A stretch of DNA of 64,000 nucleotides, taken from the NCBI RefSeq assembly GCF_002934685.1, contig NZ_NKHL01000111.1, positions 101,105 to 165,104 of the forward strand, in the 5' to 3' direction. Under the pieces are notes generated by a model, which saw nothing but the letters and a program-made list of their open reading frames with translations, had not been told where the DNA came from and did not search any database. The stretch comes from Pseudomonas bohemica (GTDB lineage Bacteria > Pseudomonadota > Gammaproteobacteria > Pseudomonadales > Pseudomonadaceae). Made by a program: the position numbers and the translations under genes. Positions 29,189 through 37,986 of this stretch are shown here, piece by piece; the stretch's first letter is position 1; every line of letters starts with the position of its first letter.

Positions 29189-30090
29189 TGCCTGCACTCA
29201 ACGTAGCTTTCACTAACGTAGCATTCACCGACGCGCCACCTGCGTTGTCCCTGGCCGAGCGCCTGGCCGACTTGGCGGTGGATGCGCTGATCGACGAAGC
29301 CGATCTGTCGCCCAAACCCGCGCTGGTCGATCGGCGCAGCAGTGGCGCGCACCAGGATTTGCATTTGGGTCTGATGCACTCGTCGGCGCTGTCGCTGTGG
29401 CCCGCGTTCAAGGAAATGGCCGAAGTTGCGCTCCAGTTCGGTGAGATTGGCCAGCCCTTGAGAGAGGCGATTGGCCGCATCGGTCGCGAGGGCGAAGCGG
29501 CAATGATGCGGACCACTGCTGGCGTGAACACTCATCGCGGCGCGATCTGGGCCCTTGGCTTGCTGGTCACGGCGGCTGCGCTGGATCCTTCGGATCTGTC
29601 GCCAGCCGGACTCGGCCTGCGCGCAGGCTGCCTGGCACTGATCGAAGATCGTCAGCAACCCGCACTCAACAGCCACGGCGCCGAAGTCGTTCGCAAATTC
29701 GGGGCGATGGGCGCGCGGGAACAAGCGCAGATGGGCTTCCCGGCGGTCACTCAAACCGGCCTGCCGCAACTCAAACGCAGCCGCGCCGCCCGTCATGGCG
29801 AACAGAACGCGCGGCTCGATGCGCTGCTGGCGATCATGACCACACTCTCGGACACCTGCGTGCTCTATCGCGCGGGCGAACAAGGTTTACGCACCATGCA
29901 GCAGGGCGCGCAGCGGGTTCTGGATGCAGGCGGCAGCGCGTCCCTCAGCGGTCGTCGCGCGCTGCACGAGCTTGATCAGCAGCTCTTGGATTTGAACGCA
30001 TCCCCCGGTGGCGCCGCCGATCTGCTCGCCGCTTGCCTGTTTATCGATTGCCTTGAGCCTGCGCTCGGTGATGAAGCGAGGACTGTCTGA
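29188..30090 (+). CDS. mdcB: MdcB, triphosphoribosyl-dephospho-CoA synthase
   Basis: A 300-residue CitG-family enzyme that makes 2'-(5''-triphosphoribosyl)-3'-dephospho-CoA, the precursor of the ACP prosthetic group. Family signatures: [18 protein letters not shown] near 48-65, then [18 protein letters not shown] near 110-127, which carries the substrate-binding His. The start at 29188 is coupled to mdcA. Its first codons contain a 15-bp tandem repeat giving [10 protein letters not shown]. Confidence 0.93.
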   Translation: MPALNVAFTNVAFTDAPPALSLAERLADLAVDALIDEADLSPKPALVDRRSSGAHQDLHLGLMHSSALSLWPAFKEMAEVALQFGEIGQPLREAIGRIGREGEAAMMRTTAGVNTHRGAIWALGLLVTAAALDPSDLSPAGLGLRAGCLALIEDRQQPALNSHGAEVVRKFGAMGAREQAQMGFPAVTQTGLPQLKRSRAARHGEQNARLDALLAIMTTLSDTCVLYRAGEQGLRTMQQGAQRVLDAGGSASLSGRRALHELDQQLLDLNASPGGAADLLAACLFIDCLEPALGDEARTV

Positions 30091-30091
30091 A

Positions 30092-30391
30092 ATGGAAACC
30101 CTGTCTTTTGAATTTCCCGCCGGTCAGCCGCCTGTAGGCCGTGCGCTGGTCGGGTGCGTCGGTTCCGGCGACCTCGAAGTGCTGCTTGAACCGGGCCTGC
30201 CGGGCAAGTTGACCATTCAAGTGTTGACCTCGGTCAACGGCAGTTCGGCGCGCTGGCAGCATCTGTTCGAACGCATGTTCGACGGGCAAACGCCACCCGC
30301 GCTGAGCATCGACATCCATGATTTCGGCGCGACACCCGGCGTGGTGCGCTTGCGTCTGGAGCAAGGCTTCGAGGAGATTGGCCATGACTGA
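30092..30391 (+). CDS. mdcC: MdcC, malonate decarboxylase acyl carrier protein (delta)
   Basis: A 99-residue carrier whose serine receives the 2'-phosphoribosyl-dephospho-CoA arm. GRALVGCVGSGDLEVLLEP near residues 15-33 contains the GSGDLEVL segment with the modified Ser that defines the CitD/MdcC type. ATG 30092 follows the mdcB stop by one base. The 3' end overlaps mdcD by 8 nt, so the subunits are translated together. Confidence 0.93.
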   Translation: METLSFEFPAGQPPVGRALVGCVGSGDLEVLLEPGLPGKLTIQVLTSVNGSSARWQHLFERMFDGQTPPALSIDIHDFGATPGVVRLRLEQGFEEIGHD

Positions 30392-31235
30392 CAGCGCTCG
30401 CCTGTTGAAACAACACAGTTTCGTCGAGCTTGGCGCCCGTCAGCGCGCCCGTGCTCTGCTGGATGAGGGCAGCTTTCGTGAGCTGATCGATCCGTTCGCG
30501 CGCATCACCTCGCCTTGGCTGGCCAAGCAGGGCGTCGTGCCACAAGCCGACGACGGCGTGGTCGTCGCCAAAGGTTCAATCGGCGGCCAGCCTGTAGTGA
30601 TCTGCGCCATTGAAGGTGCTTTTCAGGGCGGCAGCATGGGCGAAGTCGGCGGCGCGAAAATGGCCGGCGCGCTGGAATTGGCGGCCGATGACAATCGCAA
30701 CGGCATTCCTACCGCTGCTGTGCTGTTGCTGGAAACCGGTGGCGTGCGTTTGCAGGAGGCCAATCTGGGCCTTGCTGCGATCGCGGAAATTCACGCCGCC
30801 ATCGTCGATTTGCGCCGTTATCAGCCAGTGATCGGCGTGGTGGCGGGCAGCGTCGGTTGCTTCGGCGGCATGTCCATCGCCGCCGGGCTTTGCAGTTATC
30901 TGGTGGTGACCCGGGAGGCGCGTCTGGGTTTGAACGGCCCGCAAGTGATCGAGCAGGAGGCGGGCATCGAAGAATACGATTCCCGCGACCGGCCCTTCAT
31001 CTGGAGCCTGACCGGCGGGGAACAACGCTTTGCCAGCGGGTTGGCGGATGCGTACGTCGCCGATGACATCAAGGCGATTCAGCAGCAGGTGGAAGACCTC
31101 TTGCACAAAGGCAAGCCCGAGCAAGAGCGCAGCGGCCAATACGCGTTGTTTCTGCAACGTCTGGCCGAGCTGGACACCTCGACCCAGATCGATCCCGCTG
31201 CTGTGCGCAGCCTGTATCAAGGAGAACAGCCATGA
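30384..31235 (+). CDS. mdcD: MdcD, malonate decarboxylase beta subunit
   Basis: A 283-residue carboxyltransferase (crotonase-fold) subunit which, with MdcE, decarboxylates malonyl-S-MdcC to acetyl-S-MdcC. IEGAFQGGSMGEVGGAKMAG near 77-96 and VVAGSVGCFGGMSIAAGL near 152-169 form oxyanion-hole elements typical of the beta subunit. The start MTDSARLL overlaps mdcC; the stop overlaps mdcE by 4 nt (ATGA). Confidence 0.95.
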   Translation: MTDSARLLKQHSFVELGARQRARALLDEGSFRELIDPFARITSPWLAKQGVVPQADDGVVVAKGSIGGQPVVICAIEGAFQGGSMGEVGGAKMAGALELAADDNRNGIPTAAVLLLETGGVRLQEANLGLAAIAEIHAAIVDLRRYQPVIGVVAGSVGCFGGMSIAAGLCSYLVVTREARLGLNGPQVIEQEAGIEEYDSRDRPFIWSLTGGEQRFASGLADAYVADDIKAIQQQVEDLLHKGKPEQERSGQYALFLQRLAELDTSTQIDPAAVRSLYQGEQP

Positions 31236-32035
31236 AAGGCAATTCCACCCGTGGCTTGAACTGGTTCAACGCGCTCAGCGCTGGCGCCGCAGAAGTTGTC
31301 GGTCTGCCCACTTCGATCAAAGCCGCCGACGGCCAATTGGGCGATCAACCCGCGCGTTTTCTGGCTGTGGTCGCTGATCCTGAAAACCGTTTCCCTCGTG
31401 CTCAAACCGGTGAAGTCGGACTGCTGGAAGGTTGGGGTCTGGCAAAAGCGGTCGATGCGGCTATCGAACTGGATCAACAAAATTCCAACAAGCGTGCGCT
31501 GATCGCGATCATCGATGTGCCGAGCCAGGCGTACGGTCGTCGTGAAGAAGCGCTGGGCATTCATCAGGCGCTGGCTGGCGCGGTCGACGCCTATGCCCGC
31601 GCGCGTCTGGCCGGACATCCGGTGATTGGGTTGCTGGTGGGCAAGGCGATGTCGGGGGCGTTTCTCGCCCATGGTTATCAGGCCAATCGGCTGATCGCCT
31701 TGCGCGATCCGGGCGTGATGGTGCATGCGATGGGCAAGGCGTCGGCAGCGCGGGTCACGTTGCGCAGCGTCGAAGAGCTGGAAAAACTCGCCGCGAGCAT
31801 TGCGCCGATGGCTTACGACATCGACAGTTACGCGGGGCTGGGTTTGCTCTGGGAAACGCTCTCGGTAGGTCAGATCGAACAACCATCTGCCGCTGACATC
31901 GCCGCTGTTCAGGAATGTCTGATTGCGGCGGTCAAGGACGTTCAGGGCAGCGGCCATGGCCTGAGTTCGCGACTGGGCGCGCATAATCGTGCGGCGTCGT
32001 CCAAAGTGCGCGAGCTGCTGCGAGCGCAGTGGTAA
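31232..32035 (+). CDS. mdcE: MdcE, malonate decarboxylase gamma subunit
   Basis: A 267-residue partner of MdcD in the decarboxylase core. It shows the crotonase-like GHPVIGLLVGKAMSGAFLAHG near 128-148 and DPGVMVHAMGKASAARV near 160-176. The stop TAA shares a base with the mdcG ATG (TAATG), continuing the chain of coupled genes. Confidence 0.95.
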   Translation: MKGNSTRGLNWFNALSAGAAEVVGLPTSIKAADGQLGDQPARFLAVVADPENRFPRAQTGEVGLLEGWGLAKAVDAAIELDQQNSNKRALIAIIDVPSQAYGRREEALGIHQALAGAVDAYARARLAGHPVIGLLVGKAMSGAFLAHGYQANRLIALRDPGVMVHAMGKASAARVTLRSVEELEKLAASIAPMAYDIDSYAGLGLLWETLSVGQIEQPSAADIAAVQECLIAAVKDVQGSGHGLSSRLGAHNRAASSKVRELLRAQW

Positions 32036-32667
32036 TGCGCATCGACCGGTCCGTGCAGCCCCACGATTTGTTGTGGGGCATGCCTGTGGCGGCCTTGCCT
32101 GCCGATGCTCCGACGTGGGCTCTAGAGGTGTTGACGCTGGGGCGTCCGGTGGTAGTCCGTCGGGCACAGGTCGTAGAAGGTTGGGTGGCAGTTGGCGTGC
32201 GTGGGTATTCGCGGGATCAGCGTTTTGCGACGCGGATGAAGATGGCCGATATCACGCGACGGGTTCAGCCTGAACAGTTGATCGACGCGGCGGATAAAGC
32301 AGCAGCTGATTGGCCGGCTTTGCACGCGCTGCGGCAGATTCGTCCGATCATGCATTCGCAAGCGTTGCCGTGGGGCGTAGCAGGCAGTGTCGGTTTTGAA
32401 CTGGCGAGCGGCGTTCGGGTTTTGCATCAGGACAGCGATCTGGATTTGATCCTGCGCACTGACGAATTCTTCAGCCGCGAGCAGGCGGCTGATCTGGTCA
32501 GAGTGTTGGATAGCGCGGTCTGTCGCGTCGACCTGCAACTGCAAACGCCGGCGGGCGCCGTGGCGTTGCGTGAGTGGGCGGGGGCGGCGCGCCACGTGTT
32601 GCTCAAGGCCAATGATGGCGCGCGATTGGTGCACAACCCTTGGCAGCTTCAGGAGCGCGCGGCATGA
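32035..32667 (+). CDS. mdcG: MdcG, phosphoribosyl-dephospho-CoA transferase
   Basis: A 210-residue nucleotidyltransferase that attaches the prosthetic group made by MdcB to MdcC. The fold is shown by WGVAGSVGFELASG near 112-125 and the acidic pair in HQDSDLDLILR near 131-141, the metal-binding DxD of this superfamily. It starts at ATG 32035 and overlaps mdcH by 4 nt. Confidence 0.92.
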   Translation: MRIDRSVQPHDLLWGMPVAALPADAPTWALEVLTLGRPVVVRRAQVVEGWVAVGVRGYSRDQRFATRMKMADITRRVQPEQLIDAADKAAADWPALHALRQIRPIMHSQALPWGVAGSVGFELASGVRVLHQDSDLDLILRTDEFFSREQAADLVRVLDSAVCRVDLQLQTPAGAVALREWAGAARHVLLKANDGARLVHNPWQLQERAA

Positions 32668-33599
32668 GCAGCTTCTGGGTGTTCCCGGGACAGGGCGCGC
32701 AGCAGCCGGGCATGCTGCACGCGCTGCCGAGCGATCCTCTGATCGGCGAATGCCTTTGCGAAGCCAGCGATGCGTTGAATGAAAACGTGGTGGATCTGGA
32801 CACCCCTGACGCATTGCAGTCGACTCGTGCTGTTCAGCTCTGTTTGTTGATCGCGGGTGTCGCCTGCTCACGCTTGTTGATGGCTCAGGGCAGCATGCCG
32901 GATTACGTCGCAGGCCTGTCGATTGGTGCTTATCCGGCAGCTGTGGTCGCCGGGGCGCTGACTTTCGGCGATGCGGTGCGGCTGGTGGCGCTGCGTGGTG
33001 AACTGATGCAAAACGCTTATCCGCGGGGCTATGGCATGACGGCGTTGATCGGCCTGGATCAAGGCACGGTTGAAGCGCTCGTCGAGCGAATCCATAGCGA
33101 GGACAGCCCGGTGTATCTGGCCAACATCAATGCCGAGAATCAGTTCGTCATTGCCGGCAGCGATCAGGCGATGGCCGACGTCGCCGCATTGGCGAAGGAG
33201 CAGGGCGCAGCAACGGCCAAACGCCTGGCGGTCAGCGTGCCGTCCCACTGCGAATTGTTGAGCGAGCCTGCACATGCCCTGTCCGAAGCGTTCGCCGATG
33301 TTTCGATTCAAGCCCCGACCCTGAAATACCTCAGTGGCAGTACCGCAAGGCCGATCTTCACGGCCGACAAATTGCGCGACGACCTGGCTTTCAATATGTG
33401 TCGGGTCATCGACTGGCGCAGCACCGTGCAAAACGCCTACGAGCGTGGCGCGCGTCTGCAAATCGAATTACCGCCCGGCACCGTGCTCACGGGGCTGGCG
33501 CGACGAGTCTTTGAACAAGGATCCGCTTTCGCCTTTCAGGGCGCCCGGCTGGATACGTTGAGCGCGCTGTCGCGAGAGGAGGAACGTCGCCACTCATAA
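32664..33599 (+). CDS. mdcH: MdcH, malonyl-CoA:ACP transferase (epsilon)
   Basis: A 311-residue FabD-like malonyltransferase that primes MdcC with malonyl. It has the N-terminal VFPGQGAQQPGM, the nucleophile GLSIGAYPA near 91-99 and VPSHCELL near 192-199 with the catalytic His. Coupled to mdcG by the ATGA overlap; 67 nt separate it from madL. Confidence 0.94.
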   Translation: MSSFWVFPGQGAQQPGMLHALPSDPLIGECLCEASDALNENVVDLDTPDALQSTRAVQLCLLIAGVACSRLLMAQGSMPDYVAGLSIGAYPAAVVAGALTFGDAVRLVALRGELMQNAYPRGYGMTALIGLDQGTVEALVERIHSEDSPVYLANINAENQFVIAGSDQAMADVAALAKEQGAATAKRLAVSVPSHCELLSEPAHALSEAFADVSIQAPTLKYLSGSTARPIFTADKLRDDLAFNMCRVIDWRSTVQNAYERGARLQIELPPGTVLTGLARRVFEQGSAFAFQGARLDTLSALSREEERRHS

Positions 33600-33666
33600 A
33601 CCGGTTGCTGCTTTCGAAGGAACACAAAAACAACAACTTCGACGATGCAAATTGAGGACAAGAACA

Positions 33667-34101
33667 ATGGTTATTTATGGCGTTGCGTTACTGGCTATCT
33701 GCACCCTCGCGGGGGTGATTCTCGGTGATCTGCTCGGCGTGTTGCTGGGCGTCAAATCCAACGTGGGCGGCGTCGGGATCGCGATGATCCTGTTGATCTG
33801 CGCCCGTCTCTACATGCAAAAGCGCGGTGGCATGAGCGAAGGCTGCGAAATGGGCGTCGGCTTCTGGGGCGCGATGTACATTCCGGTGGTCGTGGCCATG
33901 GCCGCACAACAGAACGTCGTTACGGCGTTGAAGGGTGGCCCGATTGCTGTGATCGCTGCGATTGGTTCAGTTGTGATCTGTGCCTGCACCATTGCTCTGA
34001 TCAGTCGTACCAACAAGGGCGAGCCGCTGCCCGAGGAAGACGAACCCGTCACGCAGCCCCCGGTGATCGCACCAACCGTTTCGCCAGCCGGAGGCCGCTG
34101 A
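33667..34101 (+). CDS. madL: MadL, malonate transporter small subunit
   Basis: A 144-residue membrane protein with four hydrophobic segments and a Pro/Glu-rich cytosolic tail. YGVALLAICTLAGVILGDLLG at the N-terminus fits MadL, which with MadM forms a sodium-dependent malonate importer. The start ATG 33667 (MVIYG) follows an AGGACAAG ribosome site; an in-frame start at 33652 is not needed. Confidence 0.92.
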   Translation: MVIYGVALLAICTLAGVILGDLLGVLLGVKSNVGGVGIAMILLICARLYMQKRGGMSEGCEMGVGFWGAMYIPVVVAMAAQQNVVTALKGGPIAVIAAIGSVVICACTIALISRTNKGEPLPEEDEPVTQPPVIAPTVSPAGGR

Positions 34102-34102
34102 T

Positions 34103-34867
34103 ATGTGGGATCTCATTCAGAAAGACCTGATCAGCCAGGGCCTGGTCACTGCCTTCGCGGTGGTGGGCGTGGTGATGTGGATTTCCGTGGTGCTCTCCAA
34201 GCGCCTGACTTTCGGTCGCATTCACGGCTCGGCCATCGCGATCGTCATTGGCCTGGTGCTGGCGTGGGTCGGCGGGATCATGACCGGCGGCCAGAAGGGC
34301 TTGGCGGACCTGGCGCTGTTTTCCGGGATCGGCTTGATGGGCGGCGCGATGTTGCGAGACTTTGCCATCGTCGCTACGGCGTTCGAGGTGCAGGCGACCG
34401 AAGCGAAGAAGGCCGGTTTGATCGGCGCGGTTTCGCTGTTTCTCGGCACCGTGCTGCCGTTTATCGTCGGCTCGTGCGTGGCTTATGCTTTTGGTTATCG
34501 CGATGCAGTGAGCATTACCACCATTGGTGCGGGCGCGGTGACTTACATCGTCGGGCCGGTGACAGGTGCAGCGTTAGGGGCGACGTCGGATGTGATGGCG
34601 CTGTCGATTGCCACCGGCTTGATCAAAGCGATTCTGGTGATGGTCGGTACGCCAATGGCCGCGCGCTGGATGGGCCTGGACAACCCTCGTTCGGCGATGG
34701 TGTTCGGTGGTCTGGCCGGGACTGTGAGTGGCGTGACGGCAGGGCTGGCGGCGACGGATCGGCGTTTGGTGCCATATGGCGCGCTGACGGCGACGTTCCA
34801 TACCGGATTGGGCTGCTTGCTTGGGCCTTCGCTGCTGTACTTCATTGTGCGCGGGATTCTTGGCTAG
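34103..34867 (+). CDS. madM: MadM, malonate transporter large subunit
   Basis: A 254-residue polytopic membrane protein, about seven to eight helices, with conserved glycine-rich segments GLVLAWVGGIMTGGQKGL and TTIGAGAVTYIVGPVTGAALG. It starts 1 nt after the madL stop. With MadL it supplies the substrate of the upstream decarboxylase. Last gene of the malonate operon. Confidence 0.93.
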   Translation: MWDLIQKDLISQGLVTAFAVVGVVMWISVVLSKRLTFGRIHGSAIAIVIGLVLAWVGGIMTGGQKGLADLALFSGIGLMGGAMLRDFAIVATAFEVQATEAKKAGLIGAVSLFLGTVLPFIVGSCVAYAFGYRDAVSITTIGAGAVTYIVGPVTGAALGATSDVMALSIATGLIKAILVMVGTPMAARWMGLDNPRSAMVFGGLAGTVSGVTAGLAATDRRLVPYGALTATFHTGLGCLLGPSLLYFIVRGILG

Positions 34868-34936
34868 GCCTACGGCAACGTGGTGGGCTTTTGATGCCGG
34901 CCGGCTCTTACAACGTTGTGCTCGCTACAAAATCCC

Positions 34937-35044
34937 TGTGGGAGACGTCGCAGGTTACGACGGCAGCGAATGCAGTGGGTCAGCTCCATATCCCTCGGCT
35001 GACACACCGCTTTCGCTGTCGTCGTAACCTTCGACGTCTCCCAC
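34937..35044. repeat. REP doublet, 'GGTTACGAC' family, after madM
   Basis: TGTGGGAGACGTCGCAGGTTACGAC is mirrored by GTCGTAACCTTCGACGTCTCCCAC, with TGACACACCGC in the loop. This family differs from the GCTTGC type elsewhere and recurs after the thioesterase gene at 49.3 kb. It lies between the convergent madM and mdcR. Confidence 0.85.
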
Positions 35045-35087
35045 CGGCGGTGTGAAAACATCAGCAATTCAGTGGCTGGTTAAAAAA

Positions 35088-35172
35088 TGAACTGTAAATT
35101 GCGCCGCTACGTAAATTCCAGGTTCCGCACCGGCCGATCTTTTTCAGAATTTACGTAGGGATGCGCAGTTCA
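35088..35172. repeat. Long inverted repeat between madM and mdcR
   Basis: TGAACTG...CTACGTAAATTC (35088-35118) is mirrored by GAATTTACGTAG...CAGTTCA (35147-35172). The inner 12-bp arms are perfect and 28 nt apart; the outer 7-bp arms are perfect too. Each inner arm contains the self-complementary TACGTA. There is no U-run, so it is not a normal terminator. Together with the REP at 34937-35044 it fills most of the 360-nt gap. Confidence 0.7.
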
Positions 35173-35227
35173 ATCTTTCGTCGGGGTTCTCACACAGCCT
35201 GCACACCTCATATCGAGCACGGATTCA

Positions 35228-36148
35228 TTAGGCCTGCGCCAGTCGATTCGAATACATCCGACACTCCGCCAGCAACGCCAGTAGATTAGGGTCGCGTTCG
35301 CGGGCCTTGAGGAAGACCAGCCCGATATGCTGCAACATGCGATAACGCGCCTGCAGCGGTATCAGGCGCACGCGGTTTTCGTACACGGCCGCGATCCGGC
35401 CGGGCAGCAGCGCATACCCCACCCCGGAACTGACCATGCTCAACAGCGTGAAGATGTCATTCACCTGCATCGCCACCTTCGGCTCGAACCCCGCTTGCTG
35501 AAATACCCTCGCACCGTCGCGGTGGGTAGCGAAGCCCTGGGTCAGGGTGATGAACGTCGCCTCGCGCAGATCGCTCAAATCCACCTCCCTTTGTTGCGCG
35601 AACGGCGAGTCGGCGGGGCTGGCGAGGAAGATGTCGTCGGAGAACAGCTGCAATTGCTCGCAATCCGGATCGTTGACGCTCTCGTTGAGCGACACCAGGA
35701 TTGCGTCGACTTCCATGTTCTTCAGCTTGTAGAACAGGTCGATGTTCGAGCCCAGGATCAGGTCGATATTCAGCTCGCTGCGGCGGATTTTCAGGCCCAT
35801 GATCAACTGCGGCACGGTCTTGACCGTCAACGAGTACAACGCGCCGAGCTTGAAGCGTGCGGCAGAGAACCCGGCAGCGGCGCGGGTCTGTTCGACGGTG
35901 CTCAGGACCTCCTGCACCAATTTCTGTGCTCGTTCCTCCAGCACGTAGGCGCTTTCCAGCGGCGTCAGGTTGCGACCCTCGTGCTTGAACAGTGGGCACC
36001 GCAGCGCGTTCTCCAGCGAGTGAATCGCCCGATGAACGCTCACGGTGCTGGTCTGCAACTCCACCGCCGCACGCGCCAGATTGCCGGTGCGCATGAACGC
36101 CAGAAAGATCTCCAGCTTCTTGAGGGTCAGCTCTTCGTCGATCTGCAT
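35228..36148 (-). CDS. mdcR: LysR-type regulator of malonate utilisation MdcR
   Basis: A 306-residue LTTR. The N-terminal winged HTH has LKKLEIFLAFMRTGNLARAA near 9-28 and STVSVHRAIHSLENALRCPLF near 35-55; the periplasmic-binding-like effector domain follows. Its position at the end of mdcABCDEGH-madLM, in convergent orientation, is that of mdcR, an activator of malonate genes in other pseudomonads. Effector and target are inferred from this context. Confidence 0.88.
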   Translation of the reverse strand: MQIDEELTLKKLEIFLAFMRTGNLARAAVELQTSTVSVHRAIHSLENALRCPLFKHEGRNLTPLESAYVLEERAQKLVQEVLSTVEQTRAAAGFSAARFKLGALYSLTVKTVPQLIMGLKIRRSELNIDLILGSNIDLFYKLKNMEVDAILVSLNESVNDPDCEQLQLFSDDIFLASPADSPFAQQREVDLSDLREATFITLTQGFATHRDGARVFQQAGFEPKVAMQVNDIFTLLSMVSSGVGYALLPGRIAAVYENRVRLIPLQARYRMLQHIGLVFLKARERDPNLLALLAECRMYSNRLAQA

Positions 36149-36316
36149 CGTGTGTTTTTCCAGAGCGGATTCTTGTTCTTCGTACGGGCGATTGTGCCGA
36201 ACTCGGACTCGGCTGGCTGCATTAAATTCTCATTAACCCTGACACATGCATTGCGCTTTTGCGTCATAAGCTGGAGCCTTGTCGAATGTCGTGCAACTGA
36301 GAGAGGTTTGTAGCGG

Positions 36317-36934
36317 ATGTACTACGGAGAGAAGTTCAACGCCTGGACCCACCTCGTGGGTGCGATTCTGGCGTCCATCGGCGCCGTGTGGCTGCTGGTG
36401 ATCGCCAGCCTGGCCGGTGATGTGTGGAAGATCGTCAGCGTGGCGGTGTATGGCGTGGCGCTGGTGGTGCTCTACAGTGCCTCGACGGTGTATCACAGCG
36501 TGCGCGGTCGAGCGAAAGCGATCATGCAGAAGGTCGACCATTTTTCGATCTATCTGTTGATCGCGGGCAGCTACACCCCGTTTTGTCTGGTGACCTTGCG
36601 CGGCCCCTGGGGCTGGACGCTGTTCGGGATCGTCTGGGGGCTGGCGGTGATCGGCATTCTGCAGGAGATCAAACCGCGATCCGAGGCGCGGGTGATGTCC
36701 ATCGTGATCTACGCCGTGATGGGCTGGATCGTGCTGGTGGCAGTCAAGCCGTTGATGGCTGCGCTGGGCACCGCCGGGTTTACCTGGCTGGCGCTGGGTG
36801 GGGTTCTGTACACAGTGGGGATTATCTTTTTCGCCTATGACAAGCGCTTCCGGCACTGGCATGGCATCTGGCATTTGTTCGTGATCGCCGGGAGTTTGCT
36901 GCATTTCGTGGCGATTACGTGCTACGTCCTTTAA
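36317..36934 (+). CDS. trhA: TrhA / hemolysin III family PAQR membrane protein
   Basis: A 205-residue seven-helix protein with the PAQR/HlyIII signature: EKFNAWTHLVGAILASIG at 5-22, STVYHSVRGRAKAIMQKVDH near 56-75, and RHWHGIWHLFVIAGSLLHF near 179-197. The His and Asp residues form the metal site of the fold. TrhA-type proteins maintain membrane fluidity; the hemolysin name is historic. Divergent from mdcR, with a 168-nt AT-rich gap between. Confidence 0.9.
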   Translation: MYYGEKFNAWTHLVGAILASIGAVWLLVIASLAGDVWKIVSVAVYGVALVVLYSASTVYHSVRGRAKAIMQKVDHFSIYLLIAGSYTPFCLVTLRGPWGWTLFGIVWGLAVIGILQEIKPRSEARVMSIVIYAVMGWIVLVAVKPLMAALGTAGFTWLALGGVLYTVGIIFFAYDKRFRHWHGIWHLFVIAGSLLHFVAITCYVL

Positions 36935-36980
36935 TGCATAGTTGTTGCGGATGAACTCGTTTCGGCGGGAATACAAACCC

Positions 36981-37071
36981 TGTGGGAGGGTGCTTGCTCA
37001 CGAAGAAGCCAGTACCTCCGCAACATCTTCAGCGGGTTTAACCGAGCTTCGTGGGCAAGCTCACTCCCACA
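36981..37071. repeat. REP doublet between trhA and rsmE
   Basis: TGTGGGAGGGTGCTTGCTCACGAAG is mirrored by CTTCGTGGGCAAGCTCACTCCCACA. Located between convergent genes. Confidence 0.85.
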
Positions 37072-37122
37072 GGGAAAACAGTTCGTTGCGCGACGGGGAG
37101 CTCCTATAGCAGATGTGTAGAC

Positions 37123-37842
37123 TTAAAAATCACCCCAAAGCTGCTGCGCGACGCTCAACGCCACGACCGGCGCCGTTTCCGTGCGCAGGACCCGTGGGCC
37201 AAGCCGGGCGGCGTGGAAGCCGGCGTCCTGGGCCTGATCCACCTCGGCGTCGTTCAAACCACCCTCCGGCCCGATCAGAAACGCCAGCGTCTCCGGCTTT
37301 TCATGGCTCACCAGCGGCTCGGCCACCGGATGCAGCACCAGTTTCAAATCCGCTTCGGTGTGTTTGAGCCAGTCACTCAGCGTTACCGGCGGGTTGACCA
37401 CCGGCACCACGGAACGACCGCACTGTTCACAGGCACTGATCGCGATCTGTTGCCAATGGGCCTGGCGTTTTTCTGCCCGCTCGTCTTTGAGGCGCACTTC
37501 GCAACGCTCGCTGACAATGGGCGTGATTTGTGTGACGCCCAACTCGGTCGCCTTCTGAATTGCCCAGTCCATGCGCTCGCCGCGTGACAGGCCCTGGCCG
37601 AGGTGAATCTGCAGCGTCGACTCGGCCAGCCCCGGAAAGCTTTCGGTCACCTGAACGCGTACCTGCTTCTTGCCGACTTCCACCAGCGTGGCGCGGAACT
37701 CCGTGCCTGAGCCGTCGAACAATTGCACCCCATCGCCCTCAGCCATGCGCAACACCCGCCCGATGTAATGCGCCTGGGCTTCAGGGAGTTCGTGTTCGCC
37801 AATGCTCAGGGTGGCGTCGATGAAAAAGCGGGAGAGTCTCAT
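37123..37842 (-). CDS. rsmE: 16S rRNA m3U1498 methyltransferase RsmE
   Basis: A 239-residue SPOUT methyltransferase acting on U1498 of 16S rRNA. The N-terminal PUA-like part has AHYIGRVLRMAEGDGVQLFDG near 21-41. The C-terminal knot has ELGVTQITPIVSERC near 92-106, LAFLIGPEGGLNDAEV near 187-202 and LGPRVLRTETAPVVAL near 214-229. The start MRLSRFF (37842) is the family start; the frame continues upstream into a REP. Downstream of bioA on the same strand. Confidence 0.95.
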   Translation of the reverse strand: MRLSRFFIDATLSIGEHELPEAQAHYIGRVLRMAEGDGVQLFDGSGTEFRATLVEVGKKQVRVQVTESFPGLAESTLQIHLGQGLSRGERMDWAIQKATELGVTQITPIVSERCEVRLKDERAEKRQAHWQQIAISACEQCGRSVVPVVNPPVTLSDWLKHTEADLKLVLHPVAEPLVSHEKPETLAFLIGPEGGLNDAEVDQAQDAGFHAARLGPRVLRTETAPVVALSVAQQLWGDF

Positions 37843-37880
37843 GGTTGTTTCTCTGTGTTCGTTGAATGCAACGCTATCTC

Positions 37881-37968
37881 TCGTAGGCGCGCGCTTGCCT
37901 GCGATGCGGTGTGTCTGTGACGTAGACGGGTCCGACACGCTGCTATCGCGGCCAAGCGCACTCCTACA
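37881..37968. repeat. REP doublet between bioA and rsmE
   Basis: TCGTAGGCGCGCGCTTGCCTGCGAT is mirrored by ATCGCGGCCAAGCGCACTCCTACAG. It separates two co-directional genes and may act as a processing or partial termination point. Confidence 0.8.
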
Positions 37969-37986
37969 GTTTTGAGTCCGTCAGTT

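Noticed and set aside
34105..35055. 316-codon frame overlapping madM and the REP
   Set aside because: Runs out of phase through madM and then through a REP palindrome; MadM is the supported frame.
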